Shown here one piece after another: positions 22,547 to 34,174 of a DNA stretch of 64,000 bases. Under the pieces are notes generated by a model. It saw only the letters and a list, made by a program, of their open reading frames with translations. It did not search any database and was not told the origin of the DNA. The position numbers were made by a program, and so were the translations under genes. Positions within the stretch are counted from its first letter, which is position 1. Each line of letters starts with the position of its first letter. Source of the stretch: Eleginops maclovinus. Taxonomy: Eukaryota; Chordata; Actinopteri; Perciformes; Eleginopidae. The stretch lies in assembly GCF_036324505.1 (NCBI RefSeq), contig NC_086354.1, forward strand, positions 1,124,339-1,188,338, in the 5' to 3' direction.

Positions 22547-25264
22547 GTTTTTATTTATTTATTTGTTTATTTGAAAAGGGACAGTGCACATTAATTAACA
22601 TTCTCAATGTAAACATACACTAAAAACGTAAATGTGCCGGAGTTAGCCAAAGCTAATTTTCGTCCGTAGTGCCCCGGCAGGTCAACACATCATCAACTTA
22701 CACATTACAAAAGAGTAAAGACAGAATAAATACAAATGGCCTAGAATGAATTAAGACAGCTATTAATGAGTGCAGTTTTGATTGTTTTTAATCCATCTCT
22801 TAAGTGTTGTTTTAAATAACTGATAGCTGGTGCTGTCTCTGATTTTGTGTGGAAGGCAGTTCCAATAATTTGAGGCCCGAACTGAGAAGACTGTTTGGCT
22901 AAATTTACTATGTCTGTACTGTACAACACAGTCTCCCCTGGTGGCTGCCCTAGTTGCCCTGCCACTGCTGCTCTTCTGTTGAACAAATTCATCCAGTGGA
23001 GGAGGTGCAAGCCCATGTAATATTTTAAAAATAAGACAGGCATCTAGATAATGTAAAAAACTGTCAAAGCTAAATAAATTATATTTTGTAATGATATGAC
23101 AGTGGCGGTAACTGATAGGTTTTTGATCTAGTGTTTTTAAAGTTTGCTTATAGAGGGTTTCTATTGGTTTAAGAGTTGTCATGTTTGCTTGGGACCAGCT
23201 TGTGTAGCAGTATGATATGTGAGAAAAGATCATGGCATGCATAAAAAGTTTAGCTGCCTCTGTCGTTAAGTATGGCCTTATATGTCTAAAATTAGCCAGA
23301 TTATATCTGATGGTATTAGCCACCTTTTTAACATGCTTTTTAAAGGTTAAGTTAGAATCTAGGATGATGCCAAGGTATTTAAAATCAGACACAACCATGA
23401 GCTTTTCTCCTTTAATATAGACATCAGCCTGTGGTGCACTTGAGGATCTCTTAGAAAAGAACATACAGACTGTTTTATTAATGTTAAGATGTAGATATGA
23501 CCTTTCTAGCCAGTCAGAAACATGTACCAGTGTTTCAGTTAGTTTTGCTGCAGCCTGTTGCTTGTTTTTGGAATGCACATAAAGAACGGTATCATCTGCA
23601 TACATCTGTATATTAACAGAGGGACAAACTGAAGGTAAGTCGTTAATGTACAAGCTAAACAAGATAGGGCCCAGTACTGACCCCTGGGGTACACCAATAT
23701 TACAGTCCAGATATGATGAATAAGAATTACCTATATGTACACTCTGTTTCCTGTTAATAAGATAGGACTCCATCCATTTCATGGCCTCAGCTGAGAAGTT
23801 AAAATAAGATAATTTAGATAAAAGTGTCTGGTGATTCACGGTGTCAAAAGCCTTCTTAAGGTCCAGAAACACTGCACCTACTATACCACCCTCATCTAAT
23901 TTTGACTTGATGTTTTCAAGGAGGAAACAGTTAGCTGTATCTGTAGAGTGGTTTGTACGAAATCCAAATTGCATTGGGTGTAAAGGACTGTGGCCCAAGT
24001 TTAGATGATTTTTCAACTGTTCTGCCACCCATTTTTCTGATACCTTGGAGATTACTGATAGTATACTAATGGGTCTATAATTTGACACCATGGTTTTATC
24101 ACCAGACTTATAGATTGGAGATACCACTGCTGTTTTCCATGAACTTGGAAAAGTGCTTTGCCTAATTGACAGGTTGATCAGATGAGCAATGGGGCAAGCA
24201 AGTGTATCCCTGTGTGATTTTAAAAATGTGGTATCCCAACCATATGAATCCCTTGCTTTTGAGTTCCTCAAGGAGGTTATAATTTTGATAACCTCTGATT
24301 CAGATATTTCCTTTATTTTAAAAATAGGTTTAGTATCATCAATGGGGATAGATGGCACAGTTTCAGTTAGGATACCTTGAGCCAACTCCCTGACTGATTT
24401 TATAAAGAAATCGTTAAAAGTAATTGCAATCATATCATTATCTTGGGTCAATATTCCATTGATTTTAAGTTCAGGTAAAGTTGTTCTTTGTTCTTTATTC
24501 CTACCAATTAGTTTATTAAGATTTTCCCAAATAAGTTTCCCATTTCCCTGTGCTTCATTAATGATTCTAATAAAAAAATCTGCCTTAGCCTTTCTTAGAT
24601 TCCTTAATACTTTATTTCGGAGAGTTGTGAAGGCAAGCCGGTCACTACTATGCCCTGATTTTAGAGCCCTCTTTAAAGCAGAATCTCTATCTTTCATTTG
24701 TTGCCAGAGAGTGTCATTTAGCCATGGTACGGTGGTCTTTTGTCCATGTTTCTGTTTCACCTTCCTTGTGAAGTTTGCTCTTATTTCGTTAATGGTAGAG
24801 AAAAAAGTACTGCAGCTAACTTCAGTGTCTCTGTTGGTTAGAAGATCAGACCAGTCAATTTGATTTATAGCATTCTCCAAGTTCACTATTTCGTTTTTAG
24901 GAATTTTCTCATAAAATTGATTTCTTATGGTAGAATTTCCAAGTCGTTTTCTGGTTAGTTTCCTTACCAGCAATGTGATATTATGATCAGACAGACCAGT
25001 CAACATGTTATGCGATGTAGTTACTCTCTCCGGTCTGTTTGTAAATATCAGATCGATTTGTGTCTGAGAGGAGTTGGTTATTCTTGTCGGACCTTGTATC
25101 AGTTGGGAGAGATTGAATTTATTAGTTATATCTTTTAAGTTTTTACGCTCAGTTTTTTTGTTCCAGTTTATATTAAAGTCACCCATTAGTATTAACTCCT
25201 TTTTAACATCACATTGCTTAAGAATATTATGAAGATGCTCATAGAATATGCTATTGGATGATGG
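22547..25264 (-). mobile_element. 5'-truncated non-LTR retrotransposon (LINE)
   Basis: The minus-strand 3' end is an AAAT-type tail (plus-strand TTTATTTATTTATTTG from 22549). The 5' end is truncated within the endonuclease domain. Insertion split the BED-finger exon of hAT-1. TSDs are not clear; a short AACC microhomology is present at both junctions, so each boundary is good to a few bases only. Confidence 0.85.
22763..25264 (-). pseudogene. LINE endonuclease (partial) and reverse transcriptase
   Basis: The protein begins within the apurinic-type endonuclease (RPPSSNSIFYEHL, then LILMGDFNINWN). It continues open through RT. Visible RT motifs are FRTNHSTDTANCFL, AVFLDLKKAFDTVNH, GVPQGSVLGPILFSLYINDL and the catalytic MYADDTVLY. 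The RT belongs to the jockey/CR1/L2/Rex-like assemblage; I cannot fix the clade. No internal stop is present over about 830 codons, so the only visible defect is the 5' truncation that removes the start and much of the endonuclease. Confidence 0.88.
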
Positions 25265-25857
25265 TGGTCGGTTGCTGGCAAGCAGAGGTTGCACTGCACA
25301 GTTATATTTGGTTCTCCCTTCTCTTTCTTTAATGTGAAATGCTGTTTGAATTTCCATGTAAGAAACGCATTCCTGCCCTGGCTCTGTTGTGCCGGCTCCG
25401 GCTCCAGCTCTATCTCTAGCTCCTGCTGTTCCTCTTCGGACTTCATGGTGACCATGGTCGTAGCCACATTAGAGGTAAGGGAGGTCCGGACCTCGCTTAT
25501 TTCATCCGAGGTTTTTTTTTTTTTTGAACGTCAAAAATGCCCAACTGAATCAAACATTAAAAACCTCTCATTAAACCTCTGTGAAACGTGCTTTGCAGAT
25601 TGTGGTTAACATCCATGGGCTTTGTTTTCGGTTTCCTGTGTGCACTTTCGGCTTTTTGCGTTTACGTGTGCAGAACTAAGAAAAAAAATAACACAAAGCG
25701 CGCGTGCGACGCGAGGATAAGAATGTTCAGCCGACATGAAGTCAGTGTGTGAATGATAGCAGTAACGACAGTAACTTCTAGCCTGTGTCAACGTCAAGAA
25801 ACCATTTGGTAAGTGAAAGTAGGCTACTATTTTTCCCTGTACCGTTAAAATAGTGTC

Positions 25858-25933
25858 CAAATGAGCAAAATATCCGTTTTAAATATCCGTTTTGGGACTG
25901 TCCACGACTTCAACGGATATTTTAGCTCATTTG
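25858..25933. repeat. Short inverted repeat
   Basis: CAAATGAGCAAAATATCCGT (25858-25877) is matched in reverse by ACGGATATTTTAGCTCATTT (25913-25932) with one extra base, around a 33-bp spacer. It lies just left of the CAGGGCCG end at 25938. It could be a terminal structure of hAT-1's 5' flank or a tiny foldback insertion. Confidence 0.7.
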
Positions 25934-26218
25934 TTGGCAGGGCCGGGGTGGGCCATTTTCTCAGTCCGGGAATTTAATTCAAATTCAGGCCACTCTGATA
26001 TGGAGGAGGAATTTGAGTCCATGAAAAGATAAAACAAACAAAAAACAATTCTCTCTCAATGCTTTTTATTTGTTTTAAACAAAGGTATATAATACTTTGC
26101 GTCACTTTAACAATATATAATTCAAATTCAAATAAAATAAAGATAATGATAAAGAAGAAAAGTTATTTCACAAATCAAAGTTATTTCAAAAATCAAACTG
26201 CACATACTGTATTTAAGA

Positions 26219-29200
26219 TTAAAACAGCAAAAGTTTCCTCAGCAAAGTGCTTGTCTTTGCGAATTCGTTAATGACAGTGTCATTGTCAATGGACATCAAA
26301 ATGTCCTTTTCAACACACATGAGCATAAATGCATCAAGGAGTTCCTGCGACATTGAGCTTCGTAGCCTGGTTTTCACACATTTTAAGGCAGAGAAGCTCC
26401 GCTCGCATGCAACCTGGGTGGTTGAAAGAGTCAAGAGAAACTTATAAGCCAACCCGATTACATGTAAGCATCTGTGAGGAGGTTATATTGTGTGAGGATC
26501 AAGTAAACGCAGATAGCACAGTTTTTGCAAGAAGAGCATGTCCTGCTCTCCAGCTCAAATTCTGGCTCCATGTATGAAATTCCACTACCCTCCTCATCAG
26601 TCTGTGTGACCTCTCTTCCTGTCCCGACCACATAATCCTCCAGAGGAGACTTTTTCAGTCTCTCCCACTGGGATGCCAGGCTATACAGCTCGTCATGCAA
26701 CCTGCTGACAGTCGCTCTGTCATCAAACCTCAATACACACTTGCTTAACTCTTGCAGTGCTGTACTGGGGATTCCGTTTTCCCTCAACTCAGCAAAGTTG
26801 TTTGGGTCAAGGCAAGCAACATCTGAGGCAAGTGTTGCATTGGCTGCAAACCTCCTGTTGATACTGCCAGCAACTGTGTCCAGAATAACATTATGGACCT
26901 TGACCTCAAATGCAGTATAAGGTGAGACTGGTGGGTCATCTTCCTGGAGCTCTCTGGCATTCTTTTCTTTTTTCTGAGTCGTTTTTCTGGGAGAGAACTC
27001 TCCACAACAAGTTCACTGTCTGCCTCTTCCAGTTTCTTGTTGGCCCAACTCACAAACACATCAGCTGCTCCTTTAACTCCCTCAAAGTCCCTGGCAAATG
27101 TTTTGAGGCTTTCCTCTGTCCCCTCAACCAAACGCTGAGCTGACAAAATATTCATCCCATGTGTCTGTAAATACTTGGATAGAGGGGAGGTGTGCCTGAA
27201 GATGCGGAGGAAAATCTGGGCTGTGAGTATAACCTCATATCTCAAAAGGGTTTCCACATGCCCCTTTGCTTTGGCCCTGACCACTGACTTCATAGTGTCA
27301 TCCGCTTCAATTGCCACCAGGGTCAACAAGAGGTCAACATAGAGAGCATCCCTTGGATCGCCAAAGCTCCCAAACACCTTTGTAAGGGCCTGATCCTTAG
27401 CCCACCACCTTGTAGCTCCTATTGGAGCCAATTTCCGGTGACGTCTGTCCTCACTCATCTCCTCCCACTTTTGCATGCGTTTCCACGACTCCTTCAGAAA
27501 CACTGCCACATCATTCAGAATGGAAAAAAGTGATGTGCTTTCAACCACACTGCCTGTTGTGTCTGTCAGAACAAGATTTAACACATGGGCATAACACCAC
27601 ATGTGAATCTGTGTAGGAGCCAGTTCAGAGAGCAATGCTGAGAACCCCTGATATTGGCCCTGCATATTGGCAGCACCATCAGTGGAGTTGCCCACACATG
27701 TGCCAATATCAATGCTGAGATCATCCAAAGTCTGTTTCAACAGGTCAGTGAAATGCTGACCTGTGGACTTCTCACAATCCACCACAGCAACCAGTCGCTC
27801 ATGAATCACATCTGTCACATACCTTAGTATGACAGAACATTGGTCTGTGGATGACACATCCTGAGTAGTGTCTATCTGTACCGAAAACATGCCTGCCTCT
27901 CTGACCTCATCAGCGATTCTGCGTTTTATCAGCATTTTGAGTACATCCACCACTTTGTTGACTATGTCCTTGGAAAAAAGTGTCACAAGAGACCCTCTTC
28001 CTTTTCCCCCACTGTCATGGTGAATTTTGCTTTGCTCAATGCAACTGCTAATGTGTTGCTGAAGACAGGGATCATATCGGCCCAAAAGCAGTAGCAACTC
28101 TAAAAAGTTGCCATGATTGACTGCAGTGTTTTCTAGGGTGTAAGCAGCCTCTGCCTTATCCCCTCGATAACTAAGACCACATTTTCCAATGACTTTAACC
28201 ACATCAACAATGCGTTCCATTACCTGGCGCTTCTGTTTAACTTTCTCATGATGTAAAGACATCTGTTTGCCTGCCAAAAGGCTGTTTACATTTGCATCTT
28301 TAGCCATCAGAAAGTAAGCATCTGTACAATTCCTATGTATCTTACTTTGTTCATGCTCTTCAATGCGCTGATGGATATGTTGCCATGCCTTCATACCACC
28401 CTTAATGAAGGGATTGTTTGTTTTAGCAGGTGGCGCAAATGCCAAACTAACAGAACAGTACAGTGATTCTGTTTTGTCACTGAAAGTCAACCATTTGCGG
28501 TTGGTGCCTTGTTTGTTGTAGAACACTTTGGCTACAGGGGGTGTTGTGGGCTGCTGAGGATGGAAACTAAAAAACATTTGTAGGTCTTGTCTCTGAGGAC
28601 GAGAAAAATAATCAAATGCCTCCTCATCTATGCTATTGGCTGCCTGTGAGATCTCCTGCTGCACTCCTGCTGTTTCTAAGGTTCCTCGAGCCTCCCTCTC
28701 AGCATCTGACTCTCCTATATTATAGCAATTAGTCACATAGACAATTATTGATTAATTATTGATTGAAGTGATTACTTATTTCATTTGGACTTATTTTGAT
28801 CCATTTCAAGTAATTAGTTCGTTTTAAATCCTGCTACCTGTTTCCTCTGTGGTCCTGGCCTCTCCATGCCTACTGCATTCTCCTTCAGACTGCACCTGAT
28901 CCTCTGAGGCTACAGAAAATGTTCATTAAGAGTTGTCTATGTTGCTAGAAAACATGACACACTTTATTTATCCTTTTATTCACTGATTAATTCATTTATT
29001 TATTTACTGTAATTGTGGTTGTGTTAAATGATTTGCATGATTTAGTCTACCACCCTACCATGGTTTTCTTCTCTATGCCAATATTTTACATCACAAATGT
29101 CTATCTTGACTAACTACAGTATCTTCCTCTACCTGGCCCTTCAGTAGTCGTGCCCTCCTTGGGATCATCAGTAGCACTGGAAGTGGTCTGCTGAGCTGTT

Positions 29201-30276
29201 GCTAGAAAACAATCGATAACAATAAAAAAATATATTTAATAGTGAGTTGATAACCACAGTGTGCGCGCCTCTGTGGAAATGCACGATATGACGGCGAGAC
29301 GAAATAGGTTACAGTTGCAGAGGAGATAAGCGTGACAGCACATTTGAAACTGTTTGTCAAAAAATGGAAAAATGGAATGTAAAGCAAGTGTTCGGTTCGT
29401 TTACACACAGCAAGCACGGGACGTGAACATCTCTGCATCTGCATTCGTGCTCAGTCCGAAATGGATAGAAATCGACAAGAAAACAGATTCTTCCTTTCAC
29501 ATCAAAGCGTCGTGCCCGCGCGGTGTCCGGATAAGTGCTCATTGCAACTTGAAAATAGAACAGTCTATTCCCTGCACGGGTCTGAGCGGGCTCAGCTCAC
29601 ATTATAATAAATGGGAGGGGAAGGCTTGAACATGAAACATGATGCTGATTCCCGCGGATAGAACGCGCGTGCAGACTCTCCAGTAATTCAAAAAGGCAAC
29701 TAAACACCCCAACGTGCTCGCGCTGCCCCTGTTCCTGCACACGCGAACCATGTACAATATTTGCATACAGCACTTCTAAATAATTATATTTATTTTAATT
29801 GCATGTTTGAGATGCATTTAATAACAAATATCAAACAACAAATGTGATCGTCCCTATTTAATATTGCGTTAGTAACCACATGTGCGCGCCTGTGGGAATG
29901 CAGGCTACAGTTGATGAGGAGATACAGTGTGATAAAGCGTTAAGCAATTGTTCATCAGAACTGGAATGTAAAGAAAGTGTTCGGTTCTTCTTTGAATATA
30001 GGAATACACTTCTAAATCATATAAATTGTGAGATTTTACATATTTAACAACAAAAGCAGTCAGATGACAGTTGAGTTGACATTGCAAACGTTCGCCACGT
30101 TATAGCCTATTTGATCAAATTCACAACCAGGCCTATTATCCATATCTCTCAGTAACCTACCAGCTTGTCTTGAGAACATATCTGTCAATTTGGCACATTT
30201 GGCTGCCACCTCCTGTCTTTTTTTAAGCTTAGCCCTCTCCGTTCCACCTGGCCTCTTTCTACCCTCCATCACTGAC
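26219..30276 (-). pseudogene. hAT-Y transposase (TTF finger/DUF4371, ZMYM1-like), frameshifted
   Basis: Several exons are inferred. Exon 1 starts at ATG 30276 with a basic stretch (MEGRKRPGGTERAKLKKRQE) and a donor near 30160. Two small Ser/Thr/Glu-rich exons lie near 29135-29203 and 28845-28912. The main exon starts at about 28717 after TATAATATAG. The core has MFSVQIDTTQDVSSTDQ and CVGNSTDGAANMQGQ, the paired acidic motifs of this transposase type. The C-terminal dimerisation motif QVACERSFSALK is near 26.4 kb. At least two frameshifts (near 26.97 kb and 26.46 kb) separate the core from the C terminus. The protein would be truncated. Confidence 0.82.
29228..29990. repeat. Diverged direct duplication in a hAT-Y intron
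   Basis: A segment around 29228-29400 (GTGCGCGCCTCTGTGG, later GGAATGTAAAG, AAGTGTTCGGTTC) recurs around 29865-29990 in the same orientation and order, offset about 640 bp. The copies are diverged and differ by internal indels. Confidence 0.6.
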
Positions 30277-30712
30277 GCGCTCTGTTTCGCGCCGTTGTTA
30301 TTTAAAAGACGAGCCGTGGGCCAAACCATCTGAAACATTTGGGAGGAGAGAATTCCCTTACATGGTAGAACCTATTTAATCTGCTGTGATGCAGCAGGCG
30401 GCTGCGCTGCAATGGTGAATTTATGCAGACTACAGTTGAATTGATATTAATGCAAGAATAAGATAAGTGACAAAAATTAGTTACAACTATTTTATATAGC
30501 ATTAGACCCATACTGTAGGATCAGCCAAAGCTTCCTTTTCAGGTAGATTAATAAGCATCTAGTCTTATTGACTTTATTGGGTTAGGCTATGGGTTAAATT
30601 TGGAGGGGGCACCTTTAGATATTAATGTTCAGTTAATCTAGCACGTTTTCAGCTCATATTAATTTTAATATACCCATTCCACAGAAAACAAGTCACAAAG
30701 AGCAGGCCAACC
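30277..30712. other. Interval between divergent hAT-Y and hAT-Z genes
   Basis: About 430 bp separates the inferred hAT-Y start from the hAT-Z ATG. A pyrimidine-rich acceptor ATACCCATTCCACAG lies at 30670-30684, so hAT-Z probably has an upstream non-coding exon. No TIR-like sequence is seen. Confidence 0.5.
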
Positions 30713-33310
30713 ATGTCCAAGAGATTAAAACAAAACACAATGGATGCATTTCTGTCAAAGAAAAAGAAAGAAAAGGACAGAGATGGAGATAGTAAACAGG
30801 AAAGCAAGGAGGATGAAAGAGAGAATAGGGAAAGTAAGCTGGAGCACAGAGAAGAGAGTCATTCAGAGATGGAAGGAGAGAGGCACACAGAGGATGATGA
30901 AGCGCAGAGGCACACAGTGGAGGAGGGAGGGCAGAGAAGCGCAGAGGATGATGAAGCGCAGAGGCACACAGTGGAGGAGGGAGGGCAGAGAAGCGCAGAG
31001 GATGATGAAGCGCAGAGGCACACAGTGGAGGAGGGAGGGCAGAGAAGCGCAGAGAATGAATACAGCAGGGAGCAGGGAAACATGGAAATAGGGGGAGAAG
31101 AAATTGGAAGTTCATGCCCTCAGCATCCCTTTCATCCGGTTAGGGTAAAAAACAAAGTTATTAATGGTGATGCCCTTACAGATGATGAGAAAAAAAGTGT
31201 ACTCCAAAATCGGTGGTTAGCACCACAGGGATATAGCTATCCCAAACGTACCTTGGGAGGAAAACAGCTGATGTACAATCCCCAGTGGGAGAAAAATTAT
31301 GAATGGCTGAGCTACTCGCCATCTGAGGATGCAGCTTATTGTGCCACTTGCCTCTGCTTTAATAAAGTAAAAGGAAAAAACTTTAGCTTCCTTACAAAGG
31401 GCTTTACTGACTGGAAAAATGCAGTTGGTGATAAAAGAGGCGTGATCCCAAGGCATAGCCATTCAGAGGGACACCAGAGAGCCACCGAATTGGCTGAAAA
31501 TTTCATGTTGATCACACAAGGCCAAAAGAAAGATATTAAATCTGTTATCAGCAAGCAATATGATGACAAGGTCATGGCTAACCGCAAGGCTTTGCTCTCC
31601 ATCATAGACATCATTGTATGTTTAGGGAAAAGAAATGTGCCTTTCCGGGGGAACTGGGAGGGATCCAGTGAAAATGGAAATTTTAACTATTTTGTTAACT
31701 GGAAAGCACAGTTTGACACTACACTCAAGCAACATCTGGAGACTGCAGCCAAGAATGCAAAATACATATCCCCACAAATTCAGAATGATCTCATTGCATG
31801 CTGTGCAGAGGACATAAGGGAGACTCTTATCAACAATATCAAAACAGCGAAGTTCTTCACTGTTTTAGCTGATGAGTCAATGGATATCAGTGGAATTGAG
31901 CAACTATCACTCTGCGTTCGGTATGTGACTGGGGAGGGAGAGAGTTCTGAAATAAGAGAGGACTTTCTTGGATTCTGCCCTTTGACTCAGCAAGATGCGA
32001 AGACAATAGCCACAGTAATTCTTCGACAGCTGACTGAATGGGGACTTCACACTGAGTATTTAAGGGGCCAAGGATATGATGGGGCATCTACAATGAGTGG
32101 CCATGTGAGTGGAGTCCAAAAAAGAATCAGTGATGTTCATCCCAGGGCAATGTACACCCACTGCAGGAGCCATGCACTTAATTTAGTTGTAGTGCATGGC
32201 TGTTCAGATCTGCCTATAGTGAGGAATACAATGTCTATTATTGAGGAAATTGCAGTGTTCTTTTCAGGATCTAGTGCCAGAAAAGGTGCTTTGGAGGCAG
32301 AAACCAGTAAAGAAGGTCAAACAACAAAAAAATCAGGAATCCCACTCATGAGTGACACAAGATGGAGCAGCAGATCAACCACCCTCAGCGCATTTGTGGA
32401 GAAGTTCACAGCGGTGCATTCTGTGTTGGAAAAAATGGGGGTTGAAAAACCTTCTGTTTCTGCAAAGGCTGCCACCCTCAGGCACAGCATGGAATCATTT
32501 GAGACCATAATTACAGCTGTGATGGTAAATGAAATACTTGGATACATACATCCTTTAACCAAACTGCTGCAGACTACAAATTTGGACATCCTCACAGCCT
32601 ATGAGGAAGCAAGAAACATGCGGCAGGTCATCGCCAACCAAAGAGAGGACAAAGGTTCCAGGTTGTGCTTTGAGAAAGCCACTGCATTGGCTAATTCAAT
32701 AGGTGTTGTCCCAGCCAAGCGGAGGGTATCTGTGAGACAACCATACAGAGCAAACGTGACCACAGAATCAGTGGAGGACCATTACAGGATAAATCTCTTC
32801 TACCCCTTCTTGGACCACATCACAGCTCAGTTGGATGAGAGATTTGCCAAGAATAATAAGCCCCCTATCCTTGCATCATACTTGGTGCCATCATCCTTGA
32901 AATATTTAACACCAGCACGAGAGGATGAGATGCTTCGGTGGTACCACGAAGACCTCCCTGACCAAGACACTGCCAGACAGGAAATTGAGCGCTGGAGACA
33001 TAAATTTGAAGATGGCCCCCTTCCTTCTTTTGCCCTAGAAGTTCTACAAAACCACAACCTGTCATTCTTCCCTAACATAAAATGTATGTTGAAGATTTTC
33101 TTAACCTTGCCAGTGACAACTTGTGCCTGTGAGAGGTCATTCTCAGCCATGCGAAGACTAAAGACATGGCTTAGATCTACCATGTCCAACGACAGACTGA
33201 CGGGCCTGGCGATGATGCATGTGCATCAGAAAGTGGAAGTGGACCGGGAGAATATCCTTCGACGGTGGGATGCCTCTGGTCATAGGAGGATTCAGCTTGC
33301 ATTTGATTAA
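30713..33310 (+). CDS. hAT-Z transposase (TTF finger/DUF4371, ZMYM1-like), intact 865 aa
   Basis: ATG 30713 lies shortly after a splice acceptor. The first about 45 residues are Lys/Glu-rich, followed by three exact 18-residue repeats. A TTF-type zinc finger follows at about residues 190-270 (SEDAAYCATCLCF ... HSHSEGHQRA). The RNase H-fold core has VLADESMDISGIEQ and GQGYDGASTMSG. The C-terminal hAT dimerisation region has TCACERSFSAMRRLKTWLRS near residue 820. No stop or frameshift is present. The protein should bind transposon ends, excise and reinsert DNA with 8-bp duplications. It resembles host ZMYM1-like genes, but its place inside the nest argues for an element gene. It is a candidate active source. 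Confidence 0.9.
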   Translation: MSKRLKQNTMDAFLSKKKKEKDRDGDSKQESKEDERENRESKLEHREESHSEMEGERHTEDDEAQRHTVEEGGQRSAEDDEAQRHTVEEGGQRSAEDDEAQRHTVEEGGQRSAENEYSREQGNMEIGGEEIGSSCPQHPFHPVRVKNKVINGDALTDDEKKSVLQNRWLAPQGYSYPKRTLGGKQLMYNPQWEKNYEWLSYSPSEDAAYCATCLCFNKVKGKNFSFLTKGFTDWKNAVGDKRGVIPRHSHSEGHQRATELAENFMLITQGQKKDIKSVISKQYDDKVMANRKALLSIIDIIVCLGKRNVPFRGNWEGSSENGNFNYFVNWKAQFDTTLKQHLETAAKNAKYISPQIQNDLIACCAEDIRETLINNIKTAKFFTVLADESMDISGIEQLSLCVRYVTGEGESSEIREDFLGFCPLTQQDAKTIATVILRQLTEWGLHTEYLRGQGYDGASTMSGHVSGVQKRISDVHPRAMYTHCRSHALNLVVVHGCSDLPIVRNTMSIIEEIAVFFSGSSARKGALEAETSKEGQTTKKSGIPLMSDTRWSSRSTTLSAFVEKFTAVHSVLEKMGVEKPSVSAKAATLRHSMESFETIITAVMVNEILGYIHPLTKLLQTTNLDILTAYEEARNMRQVIANQREDKGSRLCFEKATALANSIGVVPAKRRVSVRQPYRANVTTESVEDHYRINLFYPFLDHITAQLDERFAKNNKPPILASYLVPSSLKYLTPAREDEMLRWYHEDLPDQDTARQEIERWRHKFEDGPLPSFALEVLQNHNLSFFPNIKCMLKIFLTLPVTTCACERSFSAMRRLKTWLRSTMSNDRLTGLAMMHVHQKVEVDRENILRRWDASGHRRIQLAFD
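30890..31051 (+). repeat. Three 54-bp tandem repeats in the hAT-Z N terminus
   Basis: 162 bp made of three apparently identical 54-bp units, each encoding EDDEAQRHTVEEGGQRSA. In frame, acidic and polar, so likely a disordered linker expanded by recent unequal crossing-over or slippage. Confidence 0.92.
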
Positions 33311-34174
33311 AAAGTTGATTGTTGAGATTTTAGGTGATGCCATTTGTACTTTTAGGGGCTGTAATTTGCAATGATTTATTTCTACTTGAATATTATTTTT
33401 ATTTTGGAATCATTCATCATTCAGTTCATCAAGTTCAAAGTTACCCCCTATATTCTTTAAAAACATGGTGGTGTACTATTGCTATAAAAAAAATGTAAAT
33501 ATAGTACAGTACATTTTTTGGGGGGAAAATGCTGGTTTATACAATTAAAAGACATTTCAACAATAAAACTCTTGTGTGACTTGTAATTTAATAAATACAT
33601 AAAATATATATATATATTATACATATACATAAATGTATATCTAAAAAACAATATAATTTAAAATATTTATATATATTTTTTTGTTAAATCGCCGCGCGCG
33701 CATCATGGACCTCACTTATTCCAAAATGCTGGCTACGGCCCTGATGGTGACTAATCACGCAAACAATCGTTCGTTTTCATGTTGGGGTTGGGGCTTCTGG
33801 GAAATGCATTAATTTATTTAGAGTGAATAAACTCGTGAAACAGAGAAGTATCGTCATGTAATCCATTGATTTCAACAATGTAACTGTATTCTGAATACCA
33901 TTGTGAGAGCCAAATTATTGTTAAGTTATTTTGATTAATATTTTTGAATGTAAATAGGTCAGAATAATATTAACAATGTTGTAGACTAGTTAAGTTAAAT
34001 ATGCTGATTTCGAACTGTGTTATTAATGCTGAAATTTGATAGGTTAACAGGATTCTAAGGGATACGTGCAGTGGTGTAGTGGGGATTTTTTAAGTGAGGG
34101 TACGCTATTTGTGACGTCACCCCCCAAACACACACACACACACACACACTCCCACCCAAAAAGCCATATTCAGC

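Larger units (their letters stand above)
15116..25455 (-). pseudogene. hAT-1 BED zinc-finger transposase, split by Gypsy and LINE
   Basis: Exon 1 starts at ATG 25455 (an in-frame GTG lies just upstream) with an acidic Glu-rich leader. It then gives the first half of a BED finger (VQCNLCLPA), broken by the LINE. The second half (DSTSNLKKHLK) is at 22496-22546 and ends at a GTAAGT donor. Exon 2 begins after TATTTTAG at 22050 with RKHSSVLKTAEM. It runs to 21753, is broken by the Gypsy, and resumes at 16500 to a stop at 15116. The RNase H-fold motif TATVTDNGSNFVKAF and the C-terminal dimerisation region (APVERLFSQGG) are both present. I found no stop or frameshift other than the two insertions, so the gene was intact when they landed. 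Confidence 0.88.
25938..33743. mobile_element. hAT segment with two divergent TTF/ZMYM1-type transposases
   Basis: The left end reads CAGGGCCGGGGTGGGCC. The right end, reverse-complemented, reads CAGGGCCGTAGCCAGC. Both are hAT-like and share CAGGGCCG. The flanking 8-mers (TTTGTTGG and ATGGTGAC) do not match, so this is either two fused or nested elements with one pair of ends lost, or a rearranged one. The minus-strand gene occupies 26219-30276 and the plus-strand gene 30713-33310. The 33311-33743 stretch is AT-rich 3' non-coding sequence. Confidence 0.6.

Noticed and set aside
30693..31115. 140-codon minus-strand repetitive ORF
   Set aside because: Antisense shadow of the 54-bp repeats in hAT-Z.
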